From the NCBI RefSeq assembly GCF_014637725.1, contig NZ_BMFC01000015.1:1-64000 (forward strand): 64,000 bases of DNA, read 5' to 3'. Shown piece by piece: positions 44,115 through 52,237 of this stretch (position 1 is the first letter of the stretch; each line of letters opens with the position of its first letter). A program made the translations under genes and the position numbers. Origin of the DNA: Marivita lacus (GTDB lineage Bacteria; Pseudomonadota; Alphaproteobacteria; Rhodobacterales; Rhodobacteraceae). The notes beneath the pieces were generated by a model. It saw nothing but the letters and a program-made list of their open reading frames with translations, was not told the DNA's origin and ran no database searches.

Positions 44115-45695
44115 TTATCCCGCTGACACATCAGCTACCACATCTGGTGGTCTGAGTTTCCGTGCCAGAAGGGTGTCCAGGGCTGCCGCAGCGGTCCGGT
44201 AGTATGGACTGCCAAGCACCTTGGCGGAGATCACCCGATCCCCGGTGGTGATACGCTCCAGATGACGTTCTACCGTCAGCCGGAGGCTCTCTGCCTTCGT
44301 GATACGCGCCGTCCGATCGAAAGCAGAACGTCCGCTTTCCAGATTGCGCGCTGCATTCACGTCAGCATTGATCTCATGTCCGCAGGCGTGGCACGAGAAT
44401 TTCGACTGGGAGCGGCGGTTCGTCTTTGCGACGAAGCCACAGCCAGAGCACGTCTGTGAAGAATAAGCCGGGTTCACCTCTGTAAAGGTGATACCGAAGC
44501 GCTCTTCCAGATCTTGCAGCTTCTCCCGGATTACTTTGCGGCCCGATCGCGCGAGAATGCGATTGAGGCGCTTCGACAGGCCCGGTGCCCGGAAGTCGAG
44601 TTTCTCGATCACCACATGCGCGGGCCGCTTCATCTGGATCAACCGGTTCAGCACCCGACCGATCTCCGTCTTGAGAAAGCCGCGGAAGGCGGCGACCCGG
44701 GCGCGGTAGCGCGCCGACTGATTGGGGCGGATGCCTTGCTTTTGCAGGCGGCGCGCGAGGCCGGCGATGCGGTCGTCATGCTTCTTCATCTGATCGAACC
44801 ACGAGCGGCCCAGCAAATCCCCGTCAGGCGTGGCGAACATCGCCGAGAGACCGAAGTCGAGCGAGAGCTCTTCACACAAGGGCTGGTAGGCCATCTGGCT
44901 CTCGCCAAAGGGCTTTTCCATGTTAGACACAACCGCGATAACGATCTCGCCCGGCCGGCCGCGGTCCGCGCCGCGCTCGATGAGCTGGACGGTCTTTGCG
45001 ATCTCACCGCCACGGTTCTCGAACCAGGCGTAGCTCTGGAGGGGCACCTGGATGGTGCCTTGAGTTTTCTTCGGACGACCATTCTTTCCGATCTCGGGAC
45101 ACATCCCGCGGATACCGACCCACATGGGCGCGTGGCCGGCTGTCTCGGCTTTGCCGATCGTCGCCTGGCGCTGGTCGATCCAGGGGTTCAGGCGATGGAA
45201 CCGCGGTCGCCGGTGGTGCGACAGCACGGCCCGCATGATCGATCGAGCAAGGTGGCGGACATCGTCTTCGATCAGGATACCCGGCTTGGTCTTGGACTTT
45301 CCCATGAAGACCGGCTCCGATCGGAACCATGCATGCATCTTGTTGACGGTCAGCAGCTGATGGCGCGTTGCGTCATCGACGCTGGATTTGGCGACCGCAT
45401 CGCGGAAGTCGTTTGCCCGGTTCTCGATGAAGCTCTCGAGCTGGCCAACCACCTGATAGCGCAGCATCTGCATGCGCGCCGCACCGATGGCCGCCTTCGA
45501 CCGGGACAATCGCGCGGAGCGCGCCTCTGCCTCGGCCGAGACCATCTTGTTGAAGCGACCAGTTTGATAGAACCGCTGCCATTGGTCGGCTGCCATATCG
45601 GGCGCCGCACGACGGAAGGCACGAAGCACTTCGCGAAGCGCCCGGATCTTGCCCGGGTTGGTGTCGCAGATTGGAAGGTGGTCGCAGCGCTTCAT
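44115..45695 (-). CDS. TnpB-like RuvC nuclease (IS passenger gene)
   Basis: A 526-aa protein of the TnpB/OrfB family, the RNA-guided nucleases ancestral to Cas12. Catalytic positions are all present: RuvC-I D280 in SLDFGLSAMFA, RuvC-II E364 in HVVIEKLDF and RuvC-III D445 in INADVNAARNL. The zinc ribbon has C416, C419, C435 and C438. It is longer than typical TnpB (about 400 aa), with an N-terminal domain of ~240 residues and an unusual ~75-residue tail after RuvC-III. The gene starts 38 bp after the transposase stop, and its own stop lies 5 bp inside the element's end. TnpB is classically linked to IS200/IS605 and IS607; here the partner is a DDE transposase. A guide-RNA-producing 3' end is possible. 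Confidence 0.85.
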   Translation of the reverse strand: MKRCDHLPICDTNPGKIRALREVLRAFRRAAPDMAADQWQRFYQTGRFNKMVSAEAEARSARLSRSKAAIGAARMQMLRYQVVGQLESFIENRANDFRDAVAKSSVDDATRHQLLTVNKMHAWFRSEPVFMGKSKTKPGILIEDDVRHLARSIMRAVLSHHRRPRFHRLNPWIDQRQATIGKAETAGHAPMWVGIRGMCPEIGKNGRPKKTQGTIQVPLQSYAWFENRGGEIAKTVQLIERGADRGRPGEIVIAVVSNMEKPFGESQMAYQPLCEELSLDFGLSAMFATPDGDLLGRSWFDQMKKHDDRIAGLARRLQKQGIRPNQSARYRARVAAFRGFLKTEIGRVLNRLIQMKRPAHVVIEKLDFRAPGLSKRLNRILARSGRKVIREKLQDLEERFGITFTEVNPAYSSQTCSGCGFVAKTNRRSQSKFSCHACGHEINADVNAARNLESGRSAFDRTARITKAESLRLTVERHLERITTGDRVISAKVLGSPYYRTAAAALDTLLARKLRPPDVVADVSAG

Positions 45696-45733
45696 GCAAT
45701 GAATATTGGCCAGAACTGCCCAAGACGGAACAC

Positions 45734-46714
45734 CTAAGCGACCCCGTTGTTCACCAGGGCACGGACCGGAAGCGGCCGTCCAGCTGCGAACAGAACTGCC
45801 GCGATACGCCGCAGATGGCCGACCTTTCTGCGATTGTGCCGCCAGGAGATCTCGTCGAGGTAGCGATCAAGATGCTTCTGACTGATCCAGTGCCACACGC
45901 CAATCACAGCGCGACGGATCTCCGCATGAACAGCCTCGGCCGTATTCGTATGCGCGTCGATGCCTGCGCCACCGGCGTCGCACCGAACGAACTCGCCCGC
46001 GGAATGCTTGACCGTGATGTGGGATCGACCGGCAACCGCCTTGCGGTATGCCGGCAGGGCATCGGTCGAGACGACAGCATCAGCCGAAATCCGGTTGTGC
46101 GACGCGTTTTGGATGGCGTTGATGGAATGGCTTACGATGCGCTGGAAAACGACCGGTCCGCCGCGCTCAGCCATCGTGAGCACCAGCGGGCGGCGCGGGC
46201 TGCGCCCGGACCTCCCGCCGCTCGGCCCGCCGCCATGAGGCTTGCGCGGCGGAGCACCTGCGTAGACCTCGTCCATCTCCACGACACCTGAAAGAACGAC
46301 GCTCTCGTCGGTCATCATTGCACGAATGCGGTGCCCGAGATGCCAAGCAACTTTGTATGTGACCCCGAGCATCTCGGAGAGGTTGCGGGCTGAGATGCCC
46401 TTGCTGGACGCTATGATCAGCCAGATGGCGCGAAGCCACTGACCCAGTGGCATCCGTGTGCGATGCATCGCCGTGCCGGAGGTGATCGTGAACTGTCTCC
46501 GGCATCCGCCGCAGGTGAAGAGACCAGGCCGTGAGCGATGACGCGTGAAGCGGTGCCCGGCTGCTTCGGCGGCGCCGCAAGCGGCGCAGCGAAGACCCGT
46601 TGGAAACCGCATGCGCTCGAAGAGATCGAGGCACGCGATCTCTTCCGAGGCGATCTGCTCGATCTCGGAAAAAGTGATGTTGTCGGGTGCGCGTTTGACG
46701 GGTCTGTGAGTCAT
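45734..46714 (-). CDS. tnpA: IS1595-family transposase
   Basis: A 326-aa transposase. An N-terminal zinc ribbon (CAACGAA...FTCGGCRRQF) precedes a helix-turn-helix-like region (GISARNLSEMLGVTYKVAWHLGHRIR). The ISXO2/IS1595 catalytic domain has acidic residues in VEMDEVYAG and VSTDALPAY and a third cluster in HAEIRRAVIGVWHWISQKHLDRYLDEISWRHNRR. It cuts and pastes or copies the element using the inverted ends. The gene is intact and begins about 60 bp inside the right end. Classification by motif layout and the 8-bp target duplication. Confidence 0.9.
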   Translation of the reverse strand: MTHRPVKRAPDNITFSEIEQIASEEIACLDLFERMRFPTGLRCAACGAAEAAGHRFTRHRSRPGLFTCGGCRRQFTITSGTAMHRTRMPLGQWLRAIWLIIASSKGISARNLSEMLGVTYKVAWHLGHRIRAMMTDESVVLSGVVEMDEVYAGAPPRKPHGGGPSGGRSGRSPRRPLVLTMAERGGPVVFQRIVSHSINAIQNASHNRISADAVVSTDALPAYRKAVAGRSHITVKHSAGEFVRCDAGGAGIDAHTNTAEAVHAEIRRAVIGVWHWISQKHLDRYLDEISWRHNRRKVGHLRRIAAVLFAAGRPLPVRALVNNGVA

Positions 46715-46797
46715 AGGCTGGCAAACTTAGCCATAACCTCAGATCAGGAAATCAAAACACAAGATCTTGGGGGAGATGTGTCAGCGGGATAATCCCA

Positions 46798-46805
46798 CTA
46801 ATTAT
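46798..46805. repeat. Target site duplication, right copy
   Basis: CTAATTAT, identical to 44102-44109. Its last base is the final base of the ispD stop codon (minus strand), so the insertion landed directly behind ispD. Confidence 0.9.
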
Positions 46806-47497
46806 TATCGAGGGACGATCGGCTGGCAGGTCAGGAGCATCTGCTCGGCCCGCTCAAGATCGCGGGGCAGGGTAATCTTGAAGTTTTCCTCGGCCCCTTC
46901 GACCACGCGCACGGTCAGCCCGGCACTGCGGGCGATGGCCACATCATCCGTGGCATCGGCATCCCCCTTGGCATGGGCGGCAAGGATCGCGTCGTAGCGG
47001 AACGCCTGCGGGGTCTGGGCACGCCACAACCCATCGCGGGTCACCGGGGTGATCGCATTGGTGCCATCGGCTTTCCACAGCGCGTCCACCACCGGCAGGG
47101 CGGCAAAGGCACCCTCGACCTCCGCCAGCGGCTCCAGAACCGCCGCGATCAGGCCAGCGGTACAGAAGGGGCGCGCCGCGTCATGGATCAGCACATGCGC
47201 GGGGCTCTCGTCTTGCAGCGCCTCCAGCCCCAGCCGCACCGAGGCCGCCCGCGACGCGCCACCCGAAACCGGGTCCCGCAGTCGCGCATCGCCGATCCCC
47301 GCCACGGCGCTGTCATAGAGCCCCCGGTCATCGGGGTGGATCACCACCCGCAGCAGGTTGATCTGTTCCGAGGCCAGAAACGCCTGCACCGTGTGCCACA
47401 GCACCGCCCGCCCGCCGAGCATCAGGTATTGCTTGGGCATGTCCCGCATCATCCGGCTGCCCCGGCCCGCAGCAACGATCAGCGCGGCATTGGTCAT
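46805..47497 (-). CDS. ispD: 2-C-methyl-D-erythritol 4-phosphate cytidylyltransferase
   Basis: A 230-aa enzyme of the MEP isoprenoid pathway, joining CTP and MEP to give CDP-methylerythritol in the cytoplasm. Family motifs are clear: ALIVAAGRGSRMMRDMPKQYL, HDAARPFC, TPQAFRYDAILAAH, ATDDVAIAR and VVEGAEENFKITLPRDLERAE. Many alphaproteobacteria fuse IspD to IspF; here the protein ends after the IspD domain, and no ispF is adjacent. The stop predates the insertion sequence. The second ATG at 47497 is preferred because AAGG lies 9 bp before it. The ATG at 47506 is too close to that site. Confidence 0.88.
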   Translation of the reverse strand: MTNAALIVAAGRGSRMMRDMPKQYLMLGGRAVLWHTVQAFLASEQINLLRVVIHPDDRGLYDSAVAGIGDARLRDPVSGGASRAASVRLGLEALQDESPAHVLIHDAARPFCTAGLIAAVLEPLAEVEGAFAALPVVDALWKADGTNAITPVTRDGLWRAQTPQAFRYDAILAAHAKGDADATDDVAIARSAGLTVRVVEGAEENFKITLPRDLERAEQMLLTCQPIVPR

Positions 47498-48396
47498 GTG
47501 TGTCATCCTTTCCGGCCACGTGATCTGCGTCAGGATCGAGGTCTTGGGTCAACGATGCCGTCTCTTTCACACAGGTATCGTTTCCCGAAATGATCCTGCA
47601 AGTGCGGTTTGTCGGCGAGGGCGCTCGGCGAGCACTTCTGCGGCGCCAGCGGGAATTGCATGGACAGGGGGACGCGAAATCCCGGGGTCTATCAACACCG
47701 CAGGCCATCACGCTTGCACCGGGCAAAGGCTTGCGCAGACACCGTCGGTCTGGGTCGGGATGCAGGCAACCCTCTCGATGCGCGCCTGTGTGCGTATTTC
47801 CATCACGAGGGGGATGATACAGTCAGATTGTTGATGGAAACGGGACCGGACTGCGAGATTGGCGGTTCAATTCTCGTGCAGAACAAGCAGGCCTCGGTAT
47901 GTTCCCTATCTGGGTTTACCACAAGACTGCGTCGGCGCATTATGTCTGCCGCAGTGCGTGTTGCGCGTATCAAGTCCTCTTTGTATCGGTGGCAGCCCCC
48001 TGAGAAGAGCATTCATCAATCAGGCTTTTGGGCCTTCGGATTCGGTTTGGTGCCTGAGGATGAAATACTTTCAGAAGAGGGTAAAATAACAAATAAGTTA
48101 TAATTATGAAATTAAAGATACCATACTGATATAATTTGATTTCATTGCAACATATGTGATGCTGTGATCCTCTTGCAGGCATGGGATTGACGTTGGCAGA
48201 GAACATGCCATTCAGCGAAATACCAAAGCGACCTTGACCGTCCGGCGGGAAATGCGCCGATTATTGGATTTGTGTCACCCGGTCGGGTCTGACAGGAGAA
48301 AAGACCCACGCCATTTTGTATTGCGAACCCAATGCAGCGCGGTCGGGGCGTGATGTATTGCCACATAAGCCGCTCTGGCGTGCAACGAGGATATAT
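47498..48396. other. Divergent intergenic region between ispD and vgrG
   Basis: About 900 bp with no supported gene. Open frames at 47580-48100 overlap in several registers and show no domain. 48085-48145 is AT-rich and probably belongs to the promoter region of the type VI operon. Confidence 0.45.
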
Positions 48397-50352
48397 ATGG
48401 CTGAGCAGGAGACGATACTTGTCACGCTGACGGTAGATGGCAAGACGGCCTATGATGTGGAAGACTTCCTGATCGAGGAAGCCCTGTCCGAGGTTCCGGG
48501 CTACAAGGTCACGATTCTGGACCAAACCTCGTCGATGACGGTGTTCCTGGGCAAACCCTGCAGCATTGATCTCGTCAAGGAGGTCTATGCGGATGCCAAG
48601 CCGCGCGCTTTTGCGGGGATCGTGATGTCCGTGGAGCGCACGGTTGCCAGCAATGGGTCTCCGGCACTTGAGCTTGTCATTCGCCCGCCCCTCGCAGTGC
48701 TGGCGCTGAGCCTTGGCAACGCGGTTTACGAGAAGAAGACGGCGCTTGATATTCTCAAGGTGGTTCTCGAGCGCAACAACCTCAAGAAGCTCCAAGTGAC
48801 CGGCAGCAAGCCTACCGTCAAACGGGATATCGTGATCCAGTATAACGAGAATGACCTGGATTTCGTGCGCCGGATCCTGGCCGAAGAAGGTCTTGCGTTT
48901 TACTTCAATGACGGCAGTTCGGCCGAGACCCTTGTCCTGCATGACACGCAGAAACCGTTCCCCAACAGCGTCAAGGGCATCAAGCTTACGGATGCCGAAC
49001 TGTCCGATGTCGAGCGCATGGAGGCGCACAGGCTGACGCTTCGCCAGCAGGTGCGGCCCGGCAAGGTGGAACTGCTCACCTATGATCCGGAAAAGGCGGA
49101 CAAGGCGCTGGCGTCCGAGACCCTCAAGCTGGGTGCGAAACTGTCGGAAAAGCCGGGAATCGTTGAATATCGTCCGGTGACCGTCACGCCTGGCAAGGTG
49201 ACCGGCACGGAGCTTGACGTGGCCTCGGACGCCTATCGCCGGGATGAGTTTGGTCTCACGGGAACATGTGAGCATCCGGGGATGCATCTTGGTCAGGCGC
49301 TCAACATCGTGTGTCGTGGTCATGGGGAGTTTGCCGGAGATTACGTGATTGTCGGGCTTCAGTATCGGCCGGTGCGTGGCAATGCGTTGCTCTGTACCTT
49401 CGAGGCGATTCCCAAGACCCACAAGGCGGTGCCTGAACGTCTGCCCAAGCCCGTGATTGCCGGGGTGCATAATGCCATCGTGATTGGCGGGAGCGGGGCC
49501 AAGGCGGGCACACCCTTCTGTGACGCGGAAGGGCGCGTGCTGGTGCGCTTTTTCTGGGACAAGGAGGGGGAGAACACCGTCTGGCTGCGCGTGGCCGAAC
49601 CCTATGCGGGCAAAGGCTATGGCGCCCAGTTCATCCCGCGGGTCGGACATGAGGTCCTGGTGTCCTTCCTGCAGGGGGATCCGGATGCGCCGATCATCAC
49701 CGGGCAAATCTACAATGCCAAGAACAAGCCTCCCTTCATCGCGAAGAACACGACGCGGTCCGGCTTTCGCAGCCAGCTGGAGGGTGAGCCCAATGAGTGG
49801 GAGTTCGACGACAAGAAGGGCAGTGAGCTGATCGCGGTTCGGGCAGCGCGCGATTACAACCTGATCGTCAACAACGACGTGTTGCGGGACATCAAGAAAT
49901 TCGAAACCACCAAGATCGGCGAGACATGCAAGCTCGAGGTCAAGAAGGATTTCGTCACCACTGTCACCAACGCGATCAAGGTGACGGCCAAGACCCGCAC
50001 TGCCGATATCGAGACCAGTGACAAGGTGACGGCAAAGACCATCACCTTGGAGGCCGATACCAAGCTTGTCTTGAAGGTGGGCAGTTCGTCGATCGAGCTG
50101 ACCTCGTCGGCCATCAAGATATCGAGCCCGACCCTGACCGCCGAGGGCAAGTCGAAGGCGGACTTCAAATCCGGTGGTCCGCTGAGCGTCAAGGGCATGA
50201 AAGTGGATGTGAAGGCGGATACAGCCCTGGCGATGCAGGGCCTCAAGACCGACCTGAAAGCCAGTGCGATGCTTTCCGTGCAAGGCGCGATCTGTGATGT
50301 GAAAGGCTCGGGCATGATCAAGATGCAGGGTGGCATATGCATGATCAATTGA
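48397..50352 (+). CDS. tssI: Type VI secretion spike protein VgrG
   Basis: A 651-aa VgrG (TssI), the trimeric spike at the tip of the Hcp tube. The N-terminal gp27-like part (1 to about 345) contains VQYNENDLDFVRRILAEEGLAFYF-type sequence. The gp5-like OB fold (about 350-450) includes GRVLVRFFWDKEGENTVWLRVAEPYAGKGYGAQFIPRVGHEVLVSFLQGDPD. The repetitive remainder fits the beta-helix needle. No effector domain is attached. CGAGG lies 6 bp before the start at 48397; the longer in-frame start is unlikely. A DUF6931-like gene and a PAAR gene follow, the usual cargo-loading and tip set. Confidence 0.93.
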   Translation: MAEQETILVTLTVDGKTAYDVEDFLIEEALSEVPGYKVTILDQTSSMTVFLGKPCSIDLVKEVYADAKPRAFAGIVMSVERTVASNGSPALELVIRPPLAVLALSLGNAVYEKKTALDILKVVLERNNLKKLQVTGSKPTVKRDIVIQYNENDLDFVRRILAEEGLAFYFNDGSSAETLVLHDTQKPFPNSVKGIKLTDAELSDVERMEAHRLTLRQQVRPGKVELLTYDPEKADKALASETLKLGAKLSEKPGIVEYRPVTVTPGKVTGTELDVASDAYRRDEFGLTGTCEHPGMHLGQALNIVCRGHGEFAGDYVIVGLQYRPVRGNALLCTFEAIPKTHKAVPERLPKPVIAGVHNAIVIGGSGAKAGTPFCDAEGRVLVRFFWDKEGENTVWLRVAEPYAGKGYGAQFIPRVGHEVLVSFLQGDPDAPIITGQIYNAKNKPPFIAKNTTRSGFRSQLEGEPNEWEFDDKKGSELIAVRAARDYNLIVNNDVLRDIKKFETTKIGETCKLEVKKDFVTTVTNAIKVTAKTRTADIETSDKVTAKTITLEADTKLVLKVGSSSIELTSSAIKISSPTLTAEGKSKADFKSGGPLSVKGMKVDVKADTALAMQGLKTDLKASAMLSVQGAICDVKGSGMIKMQGGICMIN

Positions 50353-50362
50353 TGGGCCTGTG

Positions 50363-50932
50363 ATGCTTCGAAAAATCCCCTTTGACACCAGCCTGCCCGT
50401 GCTCGAGCGATTTGTGCTCAGTGAAGAGGCGGGGGAGGTGATCCTCGCGGACATGTCGCCGGAACTGGCGCTTCAGACATTGCACGAGAAGGCTCTTTTC
50501 GTGGATCTGGTGCATTATTTTGCACATGGCATGCCGCCTCGGGAGGGGGTGTGCTGGGCGCTTGCCGTGCAGGGCGACCTGTTGCGTGCGCCCTCTGCGC
50601 CGGACCAGGCATTGCGCGCTTTGGTGACGCAATGGGTGCGTGATCCCCAGGAGGGCACGCGTGTGGCGCTGATGCAGGCCGCAGAAGATCGGGGTCACGA
50701 AGATCCGCTTGGCTGGCTGTGCAATGCGGTGGCCTGGAACGGTTCGGGCAGCATCGGTCCCATAAAGGGTCCGGTGGTGCTGCCGCCGTCCGGGCTGCAT
50801 GCAAGTGGGCTTCTGGGGGCGATTTCCCTGTTGGCTGGAGAAACCGAGGACAGTCTGGCTGCAGCCGGCCAGGCCACTTTTGACCGCGGTATGGAAGTTG
50901 CGCGCGGTGGCTGGCCCGGCGTGCTCGGTTAA
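50363..50932 (+). CDS. DUF6931-like protein between vgrG and PAAR genes
   Basis: A 189-aa soluble protein (MLRKIPFDTSLPVLERF at the start; DPLGWLCNAVAWNGSGSIGP in the middle) resembling the DUF6931 family found beside vgrG genes. A GTG three bases earlier is an alternative start. It follows vgrG by 10 bp and precedes the PAAR gene by 14 bp, so the three are co-transcribed. The position suggests an adaptor or chaperone for spike loading; no catalytic motif is seen. Confidence 0.65.
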   Translation: MLRKIPFDTSLPVLERFVLSEEAGEVILADMSPELALQTLHEKALFVDLVHYFAHGMPPREGVCWALAVQGDLLRAPSAPDQALRALVTQWVRDPQEGTRVALMQAAEDRGHEDPLGWLCNAVAWNGSGSIGPIKGPVVLPPSGLHASGLLGAISLLAGETEDSLAAAGQATFDRGMEVARGGWPGVLG

Positions 50933-50946
50933 GGAGAACGGATCTG

Positions 50947-51240
50947 ATGCCCGGCCCACCCGCAGCGCGTATCACGGACATGCATGTCTGCCCGATGGTG
51001 ACCGGAATTGTGCCGCATGTCGGTGGTCCTGTCGTCATGCCGGCGGCCCCGACAGTTCTGATCGGAATGCTGCCTGCTGCAGGGATGGGGAGCATGGCTG
51101 TCTGTGTCGGTCCCCCCGACACCGTGGTCAAGGGCAGCGCCACGGTTCTGGTATCCAAGAAGCCTCTCGCGCGGATGGGGGATCAATGTGCGCATGGCGG
51201 AACAATCATTCTAGGCTGCCCGACAGTTCTGGCGGGATGA
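50947..51240 (+). CDS. PAAR-domain spike-tip protein
   Basis: A 97-aa protein with the PAAR pattern: PPAARITDMHVCPMV...HVGGPVVMPAAPTVLIG...PARMGD-like KPLARMGDQCAHGGTIILGCPTVLAG. It contains the histidines and cysteines that bind one metal at the tip. It sharpens the VgrG spike. No toxin extension is attached, so effectors must be loaded otherwise or encoded elsewhere. Confidence 0.88.
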   Translation: MPGPPAARITDMHVCPMVTGIVPHVGGPVVMPAAPTVLIGMLPAAGMGSMAVCVGPPDTVVKGSATVLVSKKPLARMGDQCAHGGTIILGCPTVLAG

Positions 51241-51445
51241 ATAAGATATTTAAAGACCCTTTTGATATTTTTTAAATAAATTTGGTTAACGATTAAACAT
51301 AATTTATTTCTTCAAATCCAACGCGCTATTGTATCTGTAAGCGCTCCCAGCCAAGCCTTAAATCAAGTTTGATCACGCATATGGTGTGCGGTTTTTCGCG
51401 CTGGACGTCATGTCTGCGCAAATCTTGCAATTTAAGTGGAGCGTA

Positions 51446-52237
51446 ATGTCTGTGTCTGGATGGATCGTTTTTCGAGAAATCTATGCCAAGGTCATCTTAT
51501 CGATCCTTTTTGTCATAGGGGCGATGCTTGTTCTTCAGAGTTCGCTCAATCATCTGAAACTCCGTGCGCTTGTGGCAGAAGCCACATCCTCTCGTTTGCA
51601 GATATCTGCCTCGGCGATCGAGGCGGCCATTGTCCGGGCGGAATCCCTGGGGTTCGCCATTGACGAGATGTCCGGGCTTCAGGACCTGATTGATCGCGAG
51701 CAGGGGCGTGACCCCTCCATCGCGCACATTCTGATCGTATCGCCTATCGGGACATCAATCCTGTCGAGCGGCTCGGAGGATATACCGCCCTCGGAGCGCG
51801 ACCAAGTCATGCGGCGCGTATTGGGCAGCGGAGACACCGTCACGCGACTGGACGTGGGCCCGCGGCTGTACACGGGGCGGCTGCTCTATGACAGCAGCAA
51901 CGCGGTCATGGGAGCGGTCATTCTGACCACTCCGACGGAATCCTTCACCCGCCAGTCCCGTCTGACGTTCTTTCGCATGACAAATGCCTATCTGATCATT
52001 TTTGGACTGATCTCTGTGCTGATCATTCCGTTCATCATTTTCCAGTTCGCGTCTGTCCGTCACGCCTATCAGGCGCTTGCGCCGAGCGAGGATGCGGCTT
52101 CGGCCGAGGTCGGGGCGGACGCCGACATGTTGCGTGAGGCCATTGCCGAGGGCGATGCCGCCTTCGCCGCTGCGGAGGCGGAGTTCGAAGCGCTTCTGAC
52201 CGAGGGCAGATCGGCTGCGAGGGGGACACCGGCATGA
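51446..52237 (+). CDS. Membrane sensor-like protein in the type VI cluster
   Basis: A 263-aa protein with two transmembrane segments: one near residues 12-35 (ILSILFVIGAMLVLQSS) and one near 180-203 (AYLIIFGLISVLIIPFIIF). They enclose a ~140-residue periplasmic domain, and the cytoplasmic tail is acidic and Ala-rich. The architecture is that of a small-molecule sensor without an output domain. The start MSVSGWIVF at 51446 follows GGAG. The stop overlaps the next start as ATGA, so it is coupled to the sensor-MFS gene. It may form a receptor complex with that protein and the substrate-binding protein. Confidence 0.6.
   Translation: MSVSGWIVFREIYAKVILSILFVIGAMLVLQSSLNHLKLRALVAEATSSRLQISASAIEAAIVRAESLGFAIDEMSGLQDLIDREQGRDPSIAHILIVSPIGTSILSSGSEDIPPSERDQVMRRVLGSGDTVTRLDVGPRLYTGRLLYDSSNAVMGAVILTTPTESFTRQSRLTFFRMTNAYLIIFGLISVLIIPFIIFQFASVRHAYQALAPSEDAASAEVGADADMLREAIAEGDAAFAAAEAEFEALLTEGRSAARGTPA

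Larger units (their letters stand above)
44110..46797 (-). mobile_element. Complete IS1595-type insertion sequence carrying a TnpB-like gene
   Basis: A 2,688-bp element bounded by 23-bp inverted ends. The inner 20 bases (GATTATCCCGCTGACACATC) are identical at both ends (44113-44132 and the complement of 46775-46794), and only the outermost bases differ. It is flanked by the 8-bp direct repeat CTAATTAT. It holds a DDE transposase gene and, downstream on the same strand, a TnpB-like nuclease gene whose stop codon lies inside the left inverted end. It sits immediately after the ispD stop codon, leaving that gene intact. Perfect duplications and ends imply a recent insertion. Confidence 0.92.

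Noticed and set aside
46805-47497. ispD truncated by the insertion sequence
   Set aside because: The stop codon belongs to the target sequence itself; the element landed just after it, and the protein has normal IspD length.
47609-48103. 164-codon plus-strand frame before vgrG
   Set aside because: No domain, several competing frames and no ribosome site; treated as intergenic.
48142-50454. A 770-codon minus-strand frame antisense to vgrG
   Set aside because: VgrG on the plus strand has unmistakable domains; the antisense frame is His/Arg/Leu-rich with no domain.
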